Under the pieces are notes generated by a model. That model did no database searches, was not told the DNA's origin, and worked only from the letters and a program-made list of their open reading frames with translations. From Bacteriovoracaceae bacterium (GTDB lineage: Bacteria > Bdellovibrionota > Bacteriovoracia > Bacteriovoracales > Bacteriovoracaceae): a stretch of DNA of 64,000 bases. A program made the translations under genes and the position numbers. Below, piece by piece: positions 53,586-62,814 of the stretch (its first letter is position 1; every line of letters begins with the position of its first letter). The DNA lies in NCBI GenBank assembly GCA_021737405.1, contig JAIPEG010000001.1:1-64000 (forward strand), written 5' to 3'.

Positions 53586-54911
53586 TTAAAAATTTAATTT
53601 GTCTCTTAAGTATGCACCGACATTTTCCATAGGAACTCTTTCCTGAGTCATAGCATCACGATCCCTAATTGTTACGGTTCCGTCATCCATTGTGTCGTAA
53701 TCAATTGTGACACAATAAGGGGTTCCAATCTCATCCTGGCGGCGATAGCGCTTGCCAATAGATCCCGCAACATCAAATTCCGCCATATAATCTTGTTGAA
53801 GATCTTTGTAGAGATTGCGGGCCTTTTCTTCAAGGCCATCTTTTTTCATCAATGGTAGGACGGCCACTTTAATTGGAGCGACTTTTGGGTCAAATTTTAG
53901 AACAACACGCTCTTTTTCCTTATCGCCTTCAAACTCTTTGCGATAAGCATCGCACATGATCGACAGTGTACAACGATCTAATCCAACAGATGTTTCAACA
54001 ACATAGGGAATATATTTTTTATTTCCATCAGTTTGATCAACATACTTTTGGGACTTTCCAGAAAATTCTTCATGGCGACCAAGATCAAAGTCTGTACGAG
54101 AGTGAATCCCTTCCATCTCATCCCAGCCTTGAGGAAATTCATACTCAATATCAAAAGCTCGATCTGCATAGTGAGCAAGCTCTCCGCCCTTATGCTCGTG
54201 CCAGCGAAGTTTTTCTTTTCGAATACCATTGGCAAGGTGCCAAGCAAGCCTTGTTTCTTGCCACTCTTCAAAAGCTTCTACTTGAGTTCCTGGTTTTACA
54301 AAATATTGCATTTCCATTTGTTCAAATTCACGCATCCTAAAGATAAAGTTTCCAGGAGTAATCTCATTTCGAAAGGCCTTACCCACTTGAGCAATACCAA
54401 AGGGAAGCTTCATGCGAAGTGAAGACTGAACATTGAGAAAGTTCGTGAAAATTCCTTGTGCCGTTTCAGGACGCAGGTAAACAGTTGAGGAAGTATCTTC
54501 AACAGGACCCATTTGGGTTTTAAACATTAAATTAAAATCACGGGGTTCAGTAAACTTATCTTTTGATCCACAATTTGGACAAGGCTTACTAGTATCAATT
54601 TTATCTGCGCGAAAGCGGTTTTTACATTCCTTACAATCAACCATCGGATCACTAAATCCATCAACGTGACCAGATGCTTTCCAAACCATTGGGTTCATCA
54701 AGATTGAAGAATCTACCCCTACAACATCTTCTCTGTAGGTCATTGATTTCCACCAACGGTTTTGAAGATTTTTCTTAAGCTCAATTCCTAGCGGTCCATA
54801 GTCGTAACAACCTCCCACACCACCATAAATTTCTGAACTCTGAAATAAAAATCCACGACGCTTACATAGGCTTGAAAGGTCGCCCATTGACTTCAAATTG
54901 CTTTCTGACAC
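53586..54911 (-). CDS. glyS: Glycyl-tRNA synthetase (alpha2 type)
   Basis: Product of 441 residues from a GTG with GAGGAG upstream. Class II synthetase of the homodimeric (archaeal/eukaryal-like) type: '[27 protein letters not shown]', Zn-finger-like CKECKNRF...CPNCGS (about 90-115), motif 2 '[25 protein letters not shown]', and the C-terminal '[11 protein letters not shown]' anticodon domain. The heterotetrameric glyQ/glyS type is absent. This type is standard in several non-proteobacterial and delta-type lineages. Confidence 0.96.
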   Translation of the reverse strand: MSESNLKSMGDLSSLCKRRGFLFQSSEIYGGVGGCYDYGPLGIELKKNLQNRWWKSMTYREDVVGVDSSILMNPMVWKASGHVDGFSDPMVDCKECKNRFRADKIDTSKPCPNCGSKDKFTEPRDFNLMFKTQMGPVEDTSSTVYLRPETAQGIFTNFLNVQSSLRMKLPFGIAQVGKAFRNEITPGNFIFRMREFEQMEMQYFVKPGTQVEAFEEWQETRLAWHLANGIRKEKLRWHEHKGGELAHYADRAFDIEYEFPQGWDEMEGIHSRTDFDLGRHEEFSGKSQKYVDQTDGNKKYIPYVVETSVGLDRCTLSIMCDAYRKEFEGDKEKERVVLKFDPKVAPIKVAVLPLMKKDGLEEKARNLYKDLQQDYMAEFDVAGSIGKRYRRQDEIGTPYCVTIDYDTMDDGTVTIRDRDAMTQERVPMENVGAYLRDKLNF

Positions 54912-55093
54912 AGTGCTCTCCTCAAATATAAAATCTAGCCGAACTATACCTCAAAGGAAGAAGAGGTGAAAGATTTTGAATTGTAGAACCTGCGAATTGA
55001 ACGGCGCACAAAAGTAAGTAATTAAGGGGTAAAGATTACAGGCCTAACTATTGTCGATGGGCAGAACAATCTCGAGCAAGATACTCCTAAGAT

Positions 55094-56059
55094 ATGGAAA
55101 AAACATATACTCTCTTACTCGGAATCCTCCTCTCTCTCAGTCCCTTGCACCTTCGCGCCGATAGTGACGTTGATGAAGTAAAGGCCATTTTTGGAAGTGA
55201 CAATCGTCGTGACTTTTATCAAATGCCTCAAAGATTTAAAAAAATGGCAAGTGGCATGGGAAGTTGGACCGCCCCACTTTTTACGATTGAAGTTCAAGGA
55301 CTTCTTCATTTAGATTTTCCGACGATGAATGATCACTATGCCCTTTGTCCTTCAGAGAAATTTTCCAAGCAAGTAACTTCCATGATTTCTTGTACGGGCT
55401 TTTTGATAAGTGAAGACCTAATGCTTACGGCTGGCCACTGTATGGTCAATGTTGGAAATGCGAGAAATGAAGTCACTCCTATGTGCAGTGATTTCAACTG
55501 GCTCTTTGATTATTTCCTAAAAGACTCAGCTCATGACATTTTAAAAGAACTACCAAAAGAGAACTTAAGCCAATGCCTTGAGGTTCTCTTTGCTGAGTTC
55601 ACTGGCAATGATGAGAAAAGAATGGATTTTGCTCTCATTCGTTTAAAAAATAAGTACCCTAATCGCCATCATTTTAAAGTTTCAAAGCAAGAAATTTTTA
55701 AGAGTATGCCTGTGCATGTAATGGGTTTCCCATCAGGACTTCCTTTAAAGTATGCGGGAAGTGCCTTTGTTCAAAATAATAGAGAAGGATCACAATATTT
55801 TGAAGCCAATTTAGATGCCGTTGCTGGCAATAGTGGCTCCCCTGTTTTAAATGACTCGGGAGAAGTTGTGGGGATTCTTGTTCGTGGAAACGTCGACTTT
55901 TATCCTGATAAAAAAGAGAATTGCGATCGTTGGAATATTTGTAATACTCCTGGCAATCGCTGCAAAGATGGCATTCAGGAAGATGATTATGATAATGGAA
56001 TGCATATTCAAAAATTCAGCCCAGAATTTTTAAAACTTTTATCACCATACTTAAAATAG
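55094..56059 (+). CDS. Exported trypsin-like serine protease
   Basis: Product of 321 residues with a signal peptide (1-23, ends LHLRAD). The S1/V8-type catalytic triad is visible: 'LMLTAGHCMV' (His about 114), 'RMDFALIRLKN' (Asp about 180) and 'AVAGNSGSPVL' (Ser about 247), with Cys near each. The mature form would be released to the periplasm or outside. Weak SD (AAGATA), ATG at 55094. Divergent from glyS with 182 nt of shared upstream DNA and convergent with msbA (1 nt apart). Confidence 0.85.
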   Translation: MEKTYTLLLGILLSLSPLHLRADSDVDEVKAIFGSDNRRDFYQMPQRFKKMASGMGSWTAPLFTIEVQGLLHLDFPTMNDHYALCPSEKFSKQVTSMISCTGFLISEDLMLTAGHCMVNVGNARNEVTPMCSDFNWLFDYFLKDSAHDILKELPKENLSQCLEVLFAEFTGNDEKRMDFALIRLKNKYPNRHHFKVSKQEIFKSMPVHVMGFPSGLPLKYAGSAFVQNNREGSQYFEANLDAVAGNSGSPVLNDSGEVVGILVRGNVDFYPDKKENCDRWNICNTPGNRCKDGIQEDDYDNGMHIQKFSPEFLKLLSPYLK

Positions 56060-56060
56060 A

Positions 56061-57770
56061 TTATTTAGAAAGCTCATAAAGCTTTGAATACTCTCCACCA
56101 AGAGTGCAAAGCTCAGCGTGGGTGCCTTCCTCTACGAGAGTCCCTTCATGGAGAACGTAAATCCTATCGTAATCCTGGATAGTGGAAAGTCGATGGGCGA
56201 CGGCAATAACCGTTTTATGGCCGGCGAGGTTTTCAAGGGCCTTTTGAACCACTTTTTCAGATTCATTATCAAGAGCAGAGGTAGCCTCATCAAAAAGAAG
56301 AATAGGACTCTCTTGCAAATAGGCACGAGCGATAGTGATCCTTTGCTGTTGTCCACCAGAGAGGCGTGTTCCCCGATCCCCAACAATCGTCTCCAAACCA
56401 TCAGGAAGCTTATTAATAAATTCATCACAATAAGCAACACTTAAGGCCTCTTTAATTTGACTCTCACTAAAGTCTTTCCCCAGGCAGAGATTATTATGGA
56501 TCGTATCATTAAAAAGAAAAATATCCTGGCTCACAAGACCAAAGAAATCTCTGAGTCCATGAAGCGTGTAATCTTGAAGGGCTTTTCCATCAATAAGAAT
56601 TTTTCCTTCACTAAAGGGATAAAGCCCAAGCAGTAAATTAATGAGAGTCGACTTACCTGAGCCCGAAAGACCCACAAGAGCAATCTTTTCACCTTTATTA
56701 ACTTTTAAATTGAGTCCCTTTATGACTTCTCCCTCGCCATAGGAAAATCTAAGACCCTCCACTGAAATTCCAGTCGTAAAATCGGCTTTTGTAATGGTGC
56801 CTTCATCAATTTCTTGGGGAGTATCTAAAAGTAAATGAATGCGCTCACTAGCGGCACGGGCTTGAGAGAGTTTTACATTGGCCTGGGAAAATTTTCTGAT
56901 CGGATCCATAAAGAGCGCTAAAGCGGCAATAAAGGAGATAAACTCACCAATGGTTGTCTCCCCTGTTTGAATGCGATAGTGAGCAAAAACAATTACTCCA
57001 GCAAAGGCCAAGGCCCCAATCACTTCCACAAAAGGATGGGCCATCTCTTCCACAAAAGTGGTTCTCATCTGAGAGGTGAAAAACTTATCTTGAGTCTTTG
57101 TGAAACGGCTAAACACATAATCTTGTAAATTAAAGGCCTTCGTAATTTTGTGAGCACTAATACCCTCGGCAATACTATGGGTTAATTGGCCTTGCTCTCT
57201 TTGAACATCTCCTTGATTATTTTTCACTTTTTTCCCACTCACTCCAAAGATAGCAATGAGAAAGGGCGCGAGAACAAAAATAATAATGGTTAACTGCCAA
57301 TCGGCCCAAAAGGCCATGCTTAAGTAGACAACAGCTTTTAGAGGTTCACGAATGAGGTCTATGGTTGCTTTAAAACCTTGAGCAAAAATATTCGTGTCAT
57401 TTAAAATATGAGAGATGAGATCCCCCTGTTTGCTCTTTCCAAAAAAACTTGCAGGAAGCCTCATGAGCTTTGAAAAAATTTCCTCACGAACAGAACAAGT
57501 CGCCCGATCCATGATGTAGCGTAACCAGTAAAAATGAAAAAAGCGGCAAGGAAAATTGAGAAGACCAAGCCCTAATAGTTGAAGGGCCAAAATAATGGCG
57601 TCTTCCCTAGTGGAGCTAGCACTTAAACCCTTATCAAAGAGAGGTTTCACAAGGGAAACTTGAGCCCCACCAATTGCAGCAAGGGCAAAAGATAAGAGAA
57701 TGGCCCCCAATGCCCTTTTTTTATGGGGCGCTATATAGGGATAGAGTTTAAAACGAACGAGATCAAACAT
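56061..57770 (-). CDS. msbA: Lipid A-type ABC exporter (MsbA-like)
   Basis: Product of 569 residues, a half-transporter: six membrane helices (about 15-290) and an ATPase domain with Walker A 'ALVGLSGSGKSTLINL' (about 360), Q-loop 'LVSQDIFLFNDT', signature 'GTRLSGGQQQRITIARAYL', Walker B 'ILLFDEATSALD' and H-loop 'AVAHRLST'. MsbA-like exporters flip lipid A or phospholipid across the inner membrane; homologous multidrug exporters look the same, so the substrate is inferred from family resemblance ('FPCRFFHFYWLRYIMDRATCSVREEIF'). Confidence 0.85.
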   Translation of the reverse strand: MFDLVRFKLYPYIAPHKKRALGAILLSFALAAIGGAQVSLVKPLFDKGLSASSTREDAIILALQLLGLGLLNFPCRFFHFYWLRYIMDRATCSVREEIFSKLMRLPASFFGKSKQGDLISHILNDTNIFAQGFKATIDLIREPLKAVVYLSMAFWADWQLTIIIFVLAPFLIAIFGVSGKKVKNNQGDVQREQGQLTHSIAEGISAHKITKAFNLQDYVFSRFTKTQDKFFTSQMRTTFVEEMAHPFVEVIGALAFAGVIVFAHYRIQTGETTIGEFISFIAALALFMDPIRKFSQANVKLSQARAASERIHLLLDTPQEIDEGTITKADFTTGISVEGLRFSYGEGEVIKGLNLKVNKGEKIALVGLSGSGKSTLINLLLGLYPFSEGKILIDGKALQDYTLHGLRDFFGLVSQDIFLFNDTIHNNLCLGKDFSESQIKEALSVAYCDEFINKLPDGLETIVGDRGTRLSGGQQQRITIARAYLQESPILLFDEATSALDNESEKVVQKALENLAGHKTVIAVAHRLSTIQDYDRIYVLHEGTLVEEGTHAELCTLGGEYSKLYELSK

Positions 57771-57812
57771 GGTATTCCAATTTTAAGGATTAAAGACACT
57801 CAATGTCAAAAC

Positions 57813-58616
57813 TCACAAGACCATTTTTAAGCTTTTAAAGTTATGGGGTTGAAATTGAAATTGATAATAGAAATAATTTAAAAGCGTGTGAATGACCTCT
57901 CGGTTTTCAAGCTTTAGCTCCTTTAGGTCTTGATAGCGATGATTGGCGACACTTCCTAGTAATTCCCAAAGCTCGCGACCTTCTCTTGAAGAGCTCATGA
58001 CGGCATCTTCAAGTTGAGTCGTACACTCCCCACAAGAAAATCCACCGTGATCCGTCACAAGATGAATCTGGGCCAGCTTTTCTAAAGGCCTGTCACAAAA
58101 TGAGCAATTGTCTCGAATAGGAAACACCCCTTGCTCTATCAGGAGCTTCCCTAAAAAGATCGTCAGCTCACTAAAAGGGTCACACATTTTCTGCTTGGTT
58201 CTCTCTTCTAAATGAACAAGAGCATTACTAAGAACCCTAAAAAGCCCTTCCATCGTCTGATCAAATTCACTGTGACTATCGTGAAGACTCTCTTCAGGAC
58301 TAAGATTCGACATGATTTCTAAAAATAAACACATTAAGGAAAACGCGCGATGATTTAAACGAATATGCTCATAACTCCAAATAGGTAGCCACTCTTTAGC
58401 CCGCTGTAATTCTGAAGTGGAGCGACTATGACTGAGCTCAATTTTCATCATGTAACCAAGCTCAATGGTAGAGGCCTTATGCTTCTTTCCTCCCCCTTGA
58501 CCCCCATAGAAAAGAACAGATACGGAACGACCACTCCTTAATAGAAGCGTGCCAATCACGTGCCTTTCTTGAAAAGGAGTCTTTCGGGTGAGGATACCCT
58601 CTATTTTTGTTTTCAC
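57813..58616 (-). CDS. recO: DNA repair protein RecO
   Basis: Product of 267 residues from a GTG. N-terminal OB-fold ('IEGILTRKTPFQERHVIGTLLLRSGR', 'VLFYGGQGGGKK'), helical C-domain and a zinc site CSFC...CGEC (about 187-217) typical of RecO. It loads RecA on SSB-coated DNA with RecR and contacts the SSB tip. The first 140 nt overlap the end of the upstream gene, an unusually deep overlap. Confidence 0.88.
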   Translation of the reverse strand: MKTKIEGILTRKTPFQERHVIGTLLLRSGRSVSVLFYGGQGGGKKHKASTIELGYMMKIELSHSRSTSELQRAKEWLPIWSYEHIRLNHRAFSLMCLFLEIMSNLSPEESLHDSHSEFDQTMEGLFRVLSNALVHLEERTKQKMCDPFSELTIFLGKLLIEQGVFPIRDNCSFCDRPLEKLAQIHLVTDHGGFSCGECTTQLEDAVMSSSREGRELWELLGSVANHRYQDLKELKLENREVIHTLLNYFYYQFQFQPHNFKSLKMVL

Positions 58617-59298
58617 CCCACCACCGTAGCAAATCGGGCTGAAGCTGTCCTGAAAGAAGCCATGTGAGGAGTGTTTCCCACAGACACCAATGCCTCCATG
58701 AAGCGAGGGACTCTGCCGATATTAATAAGATTCTGTGTCGCCCTGCAAGAGCCAGACAAGAAGAGTCTCGCCACAGACAAAGGGGAATAAAAATCTCTTT
58801 GCCCTCCAAATTTGGCCAGCGTCGAGGGTCTTTTAAGAGAAGTCCGCGACGCGCTTCTCCTTCGTGGCGACTCAGAATCAAGAATCGACTTGGAACGATA
58901 GGAATTAGAGGAACTTTACCTTTATAAAGATAAGTCACACACGACTCTCCAAAGGACTCCTTTAATAAGAGGCTTTGATTTTTAAGCCTAAATGATTGAT
59001 AAAAGATATGAGTACCAGCTGTTCCACGAAAATGATGGCGCAGAGGTTCATACTTATTGGCCATAAAGCTAGGCCATTGATCCCACCAGACAACCGGTCT
59101 TTCAACATTTCCACACGCTCTCCATTCATAGGGATTTAAAACCCGAGAGATTCCATGGGCACGGGCCCTTTGCCTTCGAAAAGGGCAGAAACTAATAAAG
59201 ATAAGACTTCTTTCTAAAAGTGATTCTTGAAATTTTACTATGAATGCCCAAGAAAGGGAGAGGTCCTCCTCAGAAATTAAGTAGAATTGGTCAACCAC
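58477..59298 (-). CDS. Unknown protein overlapping recO
   Basis: Product of 273 residues from a GTG at 59298 (AAGGAG four bases upstream). Unusually rich in Trp and Arg (for example 'WRHWCLWETLL' and 'LRWWGENKN'). No membrane segment, no recognised domain; the middle has 'CVTYLYKGKVPLIPIVPSRFLILSRHEG'. The 3' end runs 140 nt into recO in another frame, so the last 45 residues may be free tail, or a frameshift may have extended it. It could be a real gene upstream of recO or a decayed one. Confidence 0.45.
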   Translation of the reverse strand: MVDQFYLISEEDLSLSWAFIVKFQESLLERSLIFISFCPFRRQRARAHGISRVLNPYEWRACGNVERPVVWWDQWPSFMANKYEPLRHHFRGTAGTHIFYQSFRLKNQSLLLKESFGESCVTYLYKGKVPLIPIVPSRFLILSRHEGEARRGLLLKDPRRWPNLEGKEIFIPLCLWRDSSCLALAGRHRILLISAESLASWRHWCLWETLLTWLLSGQLQPDLLRWWGENKNRGYPHPKDSFSRKARDWHASIKEWSFRICSFLWGSRGRKEA

Positions 59299-59368
59299 AA
59301 GACTCCTTTCTTGCTGTTTATTCAAGTGGCCGCTATCTTGGCGTCTTTTAAGTCCTTGATAAAAGAGA

Positions 59369-60091
59369 ATGTTAGTGAATCGAATTATTTTAGATGAAGA
59401 ACAAAAAAGAGGTCATGAGAACATATTTGTTGTTCATGACTCTGCTATTCGTGAGCATATCGTTTCTCACTTAAAGGCCAAAATCGGCTCTCAAGTAAAG
59501 GTAGCCGTTTTAAACAGAGGTCTAACTGAAGCAGTTGTTGTCACTCTAACTGACAAGGAAATTCATTTAAAAATTGGTCCTCTTTCACCTGGGGCTCCTC
59601 AGCCTTTTCAGCTATTAATCGCGGCTTCACGCCCACCAACGGTTAAAAAAATTATCGAGCACGGAACATCTATGGGCGTACAGGATTTTGTCTTTTTTAA
59701 GGCAGATCTTAGTGAAAAGAGTTACCTCACAAGTAAAGTTTTTGAGGAAAAATCTGTTCATCAACTCACCACTCTTGGACTTTCTCAAGGGGCAGTCTAT
59801 GTTAAGCGCCCAAAAGTCACAGTAGTCGACAGTCTCAGTGAGGCAGTTAAACTCGCTGAAAGCGATCGCTATATGCTCTCTCTTGAAGGCGAGAAATCTT
59901 TTCTTGATTCCTTCCCCTCTGAAAAAGTCTCTCTCGCGATTGGCCCTGAGCGAGGCTGGACACAGAAGGAAGAGGAATTCTTAGAAAATCAAGAATTCAC
60001 AAAAGTACTCATTGGCCCATCTGTTCTTAGGGTTGAAATCGCAACATTTTCGGCCCTTGGCCAATTGGCAATGATACGCACAAAAAGTTAG
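59369..60091 (+). CDS. rsmE: 16S rRNA m3U1498 methyltransferase
   Basis: Product of 240 residues. N-terminal PUA-like domain, then a SPOUT knot: 'LLIAASRPPTVKKIIEHGTSMGVQDFVFF', the SAM-binding 'LAIGPERGWTQKEEEF' and 'VLIGPSVLRVEIATFSALG', in family order. Methylates U1498 in the ribosomal decoding centre. Start could also be the GTG at 59375. The stop codon TAG lies within the first copy of the 125-bp repeat. Confidence 0.9.
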   Translation: MLVNRIILDEEQKRGHENIFVVHDSAIREHIVSHLKAKIGSQVKVAVLNRGLTEAVVVTLTDKEIHLKIGPLSPGAPQPFQLLIAASRPPTVKKIIEHGTSMGVQDFVFFKADLSEKSYLTSKVFEEKSVHQLTTLGLSQGAVYVKRPKVTVVDSLSEAVKLAESDRYMLSLEGEKSFLDSFPSEKVSLAIGPERGWTQKEEEFLENQEFTKVLIGPSVLRVEIATFSALGQLAMIRTKS

Positions 60092-60354
60092 AATACCTCT
60101 ATACTTCTACTGTAAAGGAATTCAAGCAGCGTCCCTACGGGACGTAACTTGAACCTTAATACCAGTAGAGTATACGAGCTTTTATAATATTTTTCCCTAC
60201 GGGAAAACTAAGTTAGAATACCTCTATACTTCTACTATAAAGGAATTCAAGCAGCGTCCCTACGGGACGTAACTTGAACCTTAATACCAGTAGAGTATAC
60301 GAGCTTTTATAATATTTTTCCCTACGAGAAAACTAAGTTAGAATACCTCTATGC
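60085..60354. repeat. 125-bp tandem repeat of hairpins (2.15 copies)
   Basis: Copies at 60085-60209 and 60210-60334 differ at only two bases; a third, truncated copy (60335-60354) runs into the next start codon. Each unit has an 83-nt imperfect hairpin (60097-60179 in copy 1; tip GTCCC-TAC-GGGAC) and a second hairpin TTTTCCC-TAC-GGGAAAA (60191-60207). Both share the core TCCCTACGGGA. In copy 2 the second hairpin has one stem mismatch. Confidence 0.95.
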
Positions 60355-61247
60355 CTATAAATCTCTCTGGTTTCACATTTATTAAAAATGGTCTGACGTT
60401 GGGTTATCCCATCAAAGAATCAGTTGAGAGCATCGCGCCTCTTTGTGATGAAGTTATTATCAATGTGGGCTTTGATGATCCCGAATGCCAAAAAGATGAT
60501 GGGACGTGGGATTATCTTCAACAACATTTTACCGGTGAGAAATATAAGTTCATAAAATCTTTTTGGGACCCCGAACTTACAAGCCGTGGGCTTATCTTAA
60601 GTCAGCAAACGAATATTGCGTTAGAGAAGTGCACGGGAAAATATTGTCAGTATATTCAAGGCGACGAAGCTCTTCATGAAGAAGATTTTCCCATCATTAA
60701 AAATGCTATCGAAGAACTTGACCTACGCCCGGAAGTTCAAGGATTGATTTATCAATACCGTCACTTCTATGGAAGTCCTCAAATTCTCAAGCATACCCGC
60801 AACACCTACCGAAGAGAGGTTCGCCTCATTCGAAATGATCAAGGCATAAAGTCGCACCTTGATGCCCAAGGTTTTAAGGGAGCGAATGGTGAAAAAATTA
60901 AATGCTTAGAAATTAAGGCAAGAATTTTTCATTATGGATGGGCAAGAAACTCAGCCCTAATGAATAAGAAGAATAAGGCCTTTGGAAAACTTTATCACGG
61001 TAAGGATTATGAGATAGAGGATTTTAACTACCAAAAGATCTGGGGGCTAAAACCCTTTCGCGAAAGTCACCCCGTGGTGATGAATGAATGGATTAAAAGT
61101 AACCAAGAAAACCTAGACATCTTGGGCCTTCCATTGGCCTTTGAATGGAAAAACGTGGGTTTGGCGCTTTCTGACTTTGTTGAGAGCTTGACCGGCTACC
61201 GCATAGGCGAGTATAAGAATTTTAAGAAGATAGGGAGTATTAAATGA
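60351..61247 (+). CDS. GT2-like glycosyltransferase
   Basis: Product of 298 residues. 'SGFTFIKNGLTLGYPIKESVESIAPLCDEVIINVG' and 'TNIALEKCTGKYCQYIQGDEALHEEDF' (with the GDE metal/nucleotide motif, about residue 103) are the pattern of family-2-type glycosyltransferases that act on surface glycans. Acceptor and sugar are unknown. The ATG lies inside the truncated third repeat copy, with no clean Shine-Dalgarno, so its translation could depend on the repeat. Overlaps the next gene (ATGA). Confidence 0.72.
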   Translation: MPINLSGFTFIKNGLTLGYPIKESVESIAPLCDEVIINVGFDDPECQKDDGTWDYLQQHFTGEKYKFIKSFWDPELTSRGLILSQQTNIALEKCTGKYCQYIQGDEALHEEDFPIIKNAIEELDLRPEVQGLIYQYRHFYGSPQILKHTRNTYRREVRLIRNDQGIKSHLDAQGFKGANGEKIKCLEIKARIFHYGWARNSALMNKKNKAFGKLYHGKDYEIEDFNYQKIWGLKPFRESHPVVMNEWIKSNQENLDILGLPLAFEWKNVGLALSDFVESLTGYRIGEYKNFKKIGSIK

Positions 61248-61501
61248 TTCGCCAGCTAGAAAAACTTTTTGATGACATGGTCCGTCCAGCACTTGCTGCC
61301 CACGGTGGCGACATTGAGCTCATCGATGTGGATAACAACAAGGTTTTTGTCAAAATGACAGGCGGCTGTCAGGGTTGCTCAAGCTCACAGGCCACCCTAA
61401 CTGATGGTGTTGAAAGACTTATCAAACAACACTACCCAGAAATTGAAAAAGTCATCGACCTTACAGATCATGATTCAGGGGACAATCCCTACTTTAAGTA
61501 G
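61244..61501 (+). CDS. NifU-like (Nfu) iron-sulfur scaffold domain protein
   Basis: Product of 85 residues: 'RPALAAHGGDIELIDVDNNKVFVKMTGGCQGCSSSQATLTDGVERLI' with the CxxC pair in GCQGCSSS is the NifU C-terminal (Nfu) domain. Assembles or carries [4Fe-4S] clusters. A free-standing Nfu domain, without the A-type domain of NfuA. Its end overlaps the convergent gene by 27 nt. Confidence 0.92.
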   Translation: MIRQLEKLFDDMVRPALAAHGGDIELIDVDNNKVFVKMTGGCQGCSSSQATLTDGVERLIKQHYPEIEKVIDLTDHDSGDNPYFK

Positions 61502-62029
61502 ACTTCCTCTAAACATTAGAAAAATCAGAACCATTAAAATAATAATCATCACACCTTTTCTTATGTGACCTCTTGTCCTTTCATCAGGTTTTAGGGCCTC
61601 TCTTTGAACATGGCGCAAAAGAAGAATCTCCTCATCGCCATCAATTTTGTTTAAGAGAGAGAGAATAGCATCTCCTTTAAAATTCCAAACGTTCTCGTAA
61701 TGATCTTTTGAGGGACGGTCTGATACTTTGACTCTAAAAAGCTTTTCAAGACAAAAAACTCGAAAGTCAGGTGCTAAAGATTGAAGATCTGTTAACTCTT
61801 GAAAGTCTGTTAACTCAGAGGGAACCATGTAGGCACCACTCCTTTCAATTTTTGCTCTCCAAAATCCCAATAGAAATTCAAAAGTTGCCTCGATTGGTAA
61901 AGCCCCCTTTTCACTAAAGAGTTTGGAGAAGCCCTCTCGAATCAAGGTTTCCCTATCATCATGAGTTTCTCCAAGAAGGAGAATAAAAATCCAAATTTTT
62001 CTTAATTCTTCTTGGCCGTATACAAGCAT
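61475..62029 (-). CDS. Tail-anchored protein of unknown function
   Basis: Product of 184 residues. Mostly soluble and helical with a C-terminal membrane helix ('KGVMIIILMVLIFLMFRGSLL', about 160-178) that would tail-anchor it in the inner membrane. Its start overlaps the PP2C stop (TAATG), so it belongs to the kinase/phosphatase operon and may be their membrane partner or substrate. No known domain. Confidence 0.65.
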   Translation of the reverse strand: MLVYGQEELRKIWIFILLLGETHDDRETLIREGFSKLFSEKGALPIEATFEFLLGFWRAKIERSGAYMVPSELTDFQELTDLQSLAPDFRVFCLEKLFRVKVSDRPSKDHYENVWNFKGDAILSLLNKIDGDEEILLLRHVQREALKPDERTRGHIRKGVMIIILMVLIFLMFRGSLLKVGIVP

Positions 62030-62814
62030 TAGGTGCGGATTTTTCTAAGAACAATAAAGCTGACATCATCGTCTTTACGCCAATCGTCTGCTCTATTGCG
62101 ACAAAGTTCACAAAGCTTTTCAAAGCCTTCTTCAAAGGAGCCGCGACTCACGAGTGAGTTGATGGTTTCGTGAGAAATATTATCAAAAAGCCCATCAGAA
62201 CCAACGATAACAGAGAAGCCCTTTTTAAGAGCAACTTTAGTCGCAACTTCAATGCGAAGATGCTCGTCACCAATGAGGTTATTTACAATATTGCGATCAT
62301 TGTGATCAAGTCCTTCTTCTTGAGAGAGCATACCCGCCTCAACGGCGTAGCCTACGGGAGACTGTGGGATATTATTATAAATAATATTGCCGCTAGAATT
62401 ATAATATTGAACTTCAGAATCACCCACAGAGTAAGAGCGCAATTCATTAGAGAAAAGGGCCGCAAAAGAGAGGGTGGTAAATGCTTCGGGGTATTTTTCT
62501 CTCACCTTATTATTTGCACTCTCTATCAAGGAGATCAATTGAACATCAGTAGTTTTTGTTCCACGAACGTATTGAAAGATACTCTCCCCTACCGAATAAC
62601 TAGCTTCCATTCCATTGGGGTGTCCTCCAGCGCCATCAGCAACTCCAAAGAGGCAAAAGTCATTTTTTGCCATGATAAAAAGAGTGTCCTGATTTTCAGC
62701 TCCCTTCGTTTTATTTTTTTGAATAAAATAGCCGATTCGATAGTCACTCCAATCGATAATTTCTTGGGTGTCCTCTTCAATATTATGAAGAAAAAGCTCT
62801 AGACTATTTTCCAT
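62029..62814 (-). CDS. PP2C-family serine/threonine phosphatase
   Basis: Product of 261 residues. PPM/PP2C motifs: 'GAENQDTLFIM' (D43 metal ligand region), 'LFGVADGAGGHPNG' (D60-G61), 'YSVGDSEVQYYN' and 'VIVGSDGLFDNIS'. Removes phosphate from Ser/Thr with two metals. GGGGAC sits directly before the ATG, inside the kinase gene (11-nt overlap), so kinase and phosphatase are translated together. Confidence 0.9.
   Translation of the reverse strand: MENSLELFLHNIEEDTQEIIDWSDYRIGYFIQKNKTKGAENQDTLFIMAKNDFCLFGVADGAGGHPNGMEASYSVGESIFQYVRGTKTTDVQLISLIESANNKVREKYPEAFTTLSFAALFSNELRSYSVGDSEVQYYNSSGNIIYNNIPQSPVGYAVEAGMLSQEEGLDHNDRNIVNNLIGDEHLRIEVATKVALKKGFSVIVGSDGLFDNISHETINSLVSRGSFEEGFEKLCELCRNRADDWRKDDDVSFIVLRKIRT

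Noticed and set aside
60191-60207. Ordinary intrinsic terminator after rsmE
   Set aside because: The hairpin is strong but is not followed by a U-run on either strand, and it repeats 125 bp later; treated as part of the repeat.
62170-62802. Plus-strand open frame of 210 aa opposite the PP2C gene
   Set aside because: Shadow of a clear phosphatase gene; composition is not protein-like and no ribosome site precedes it.
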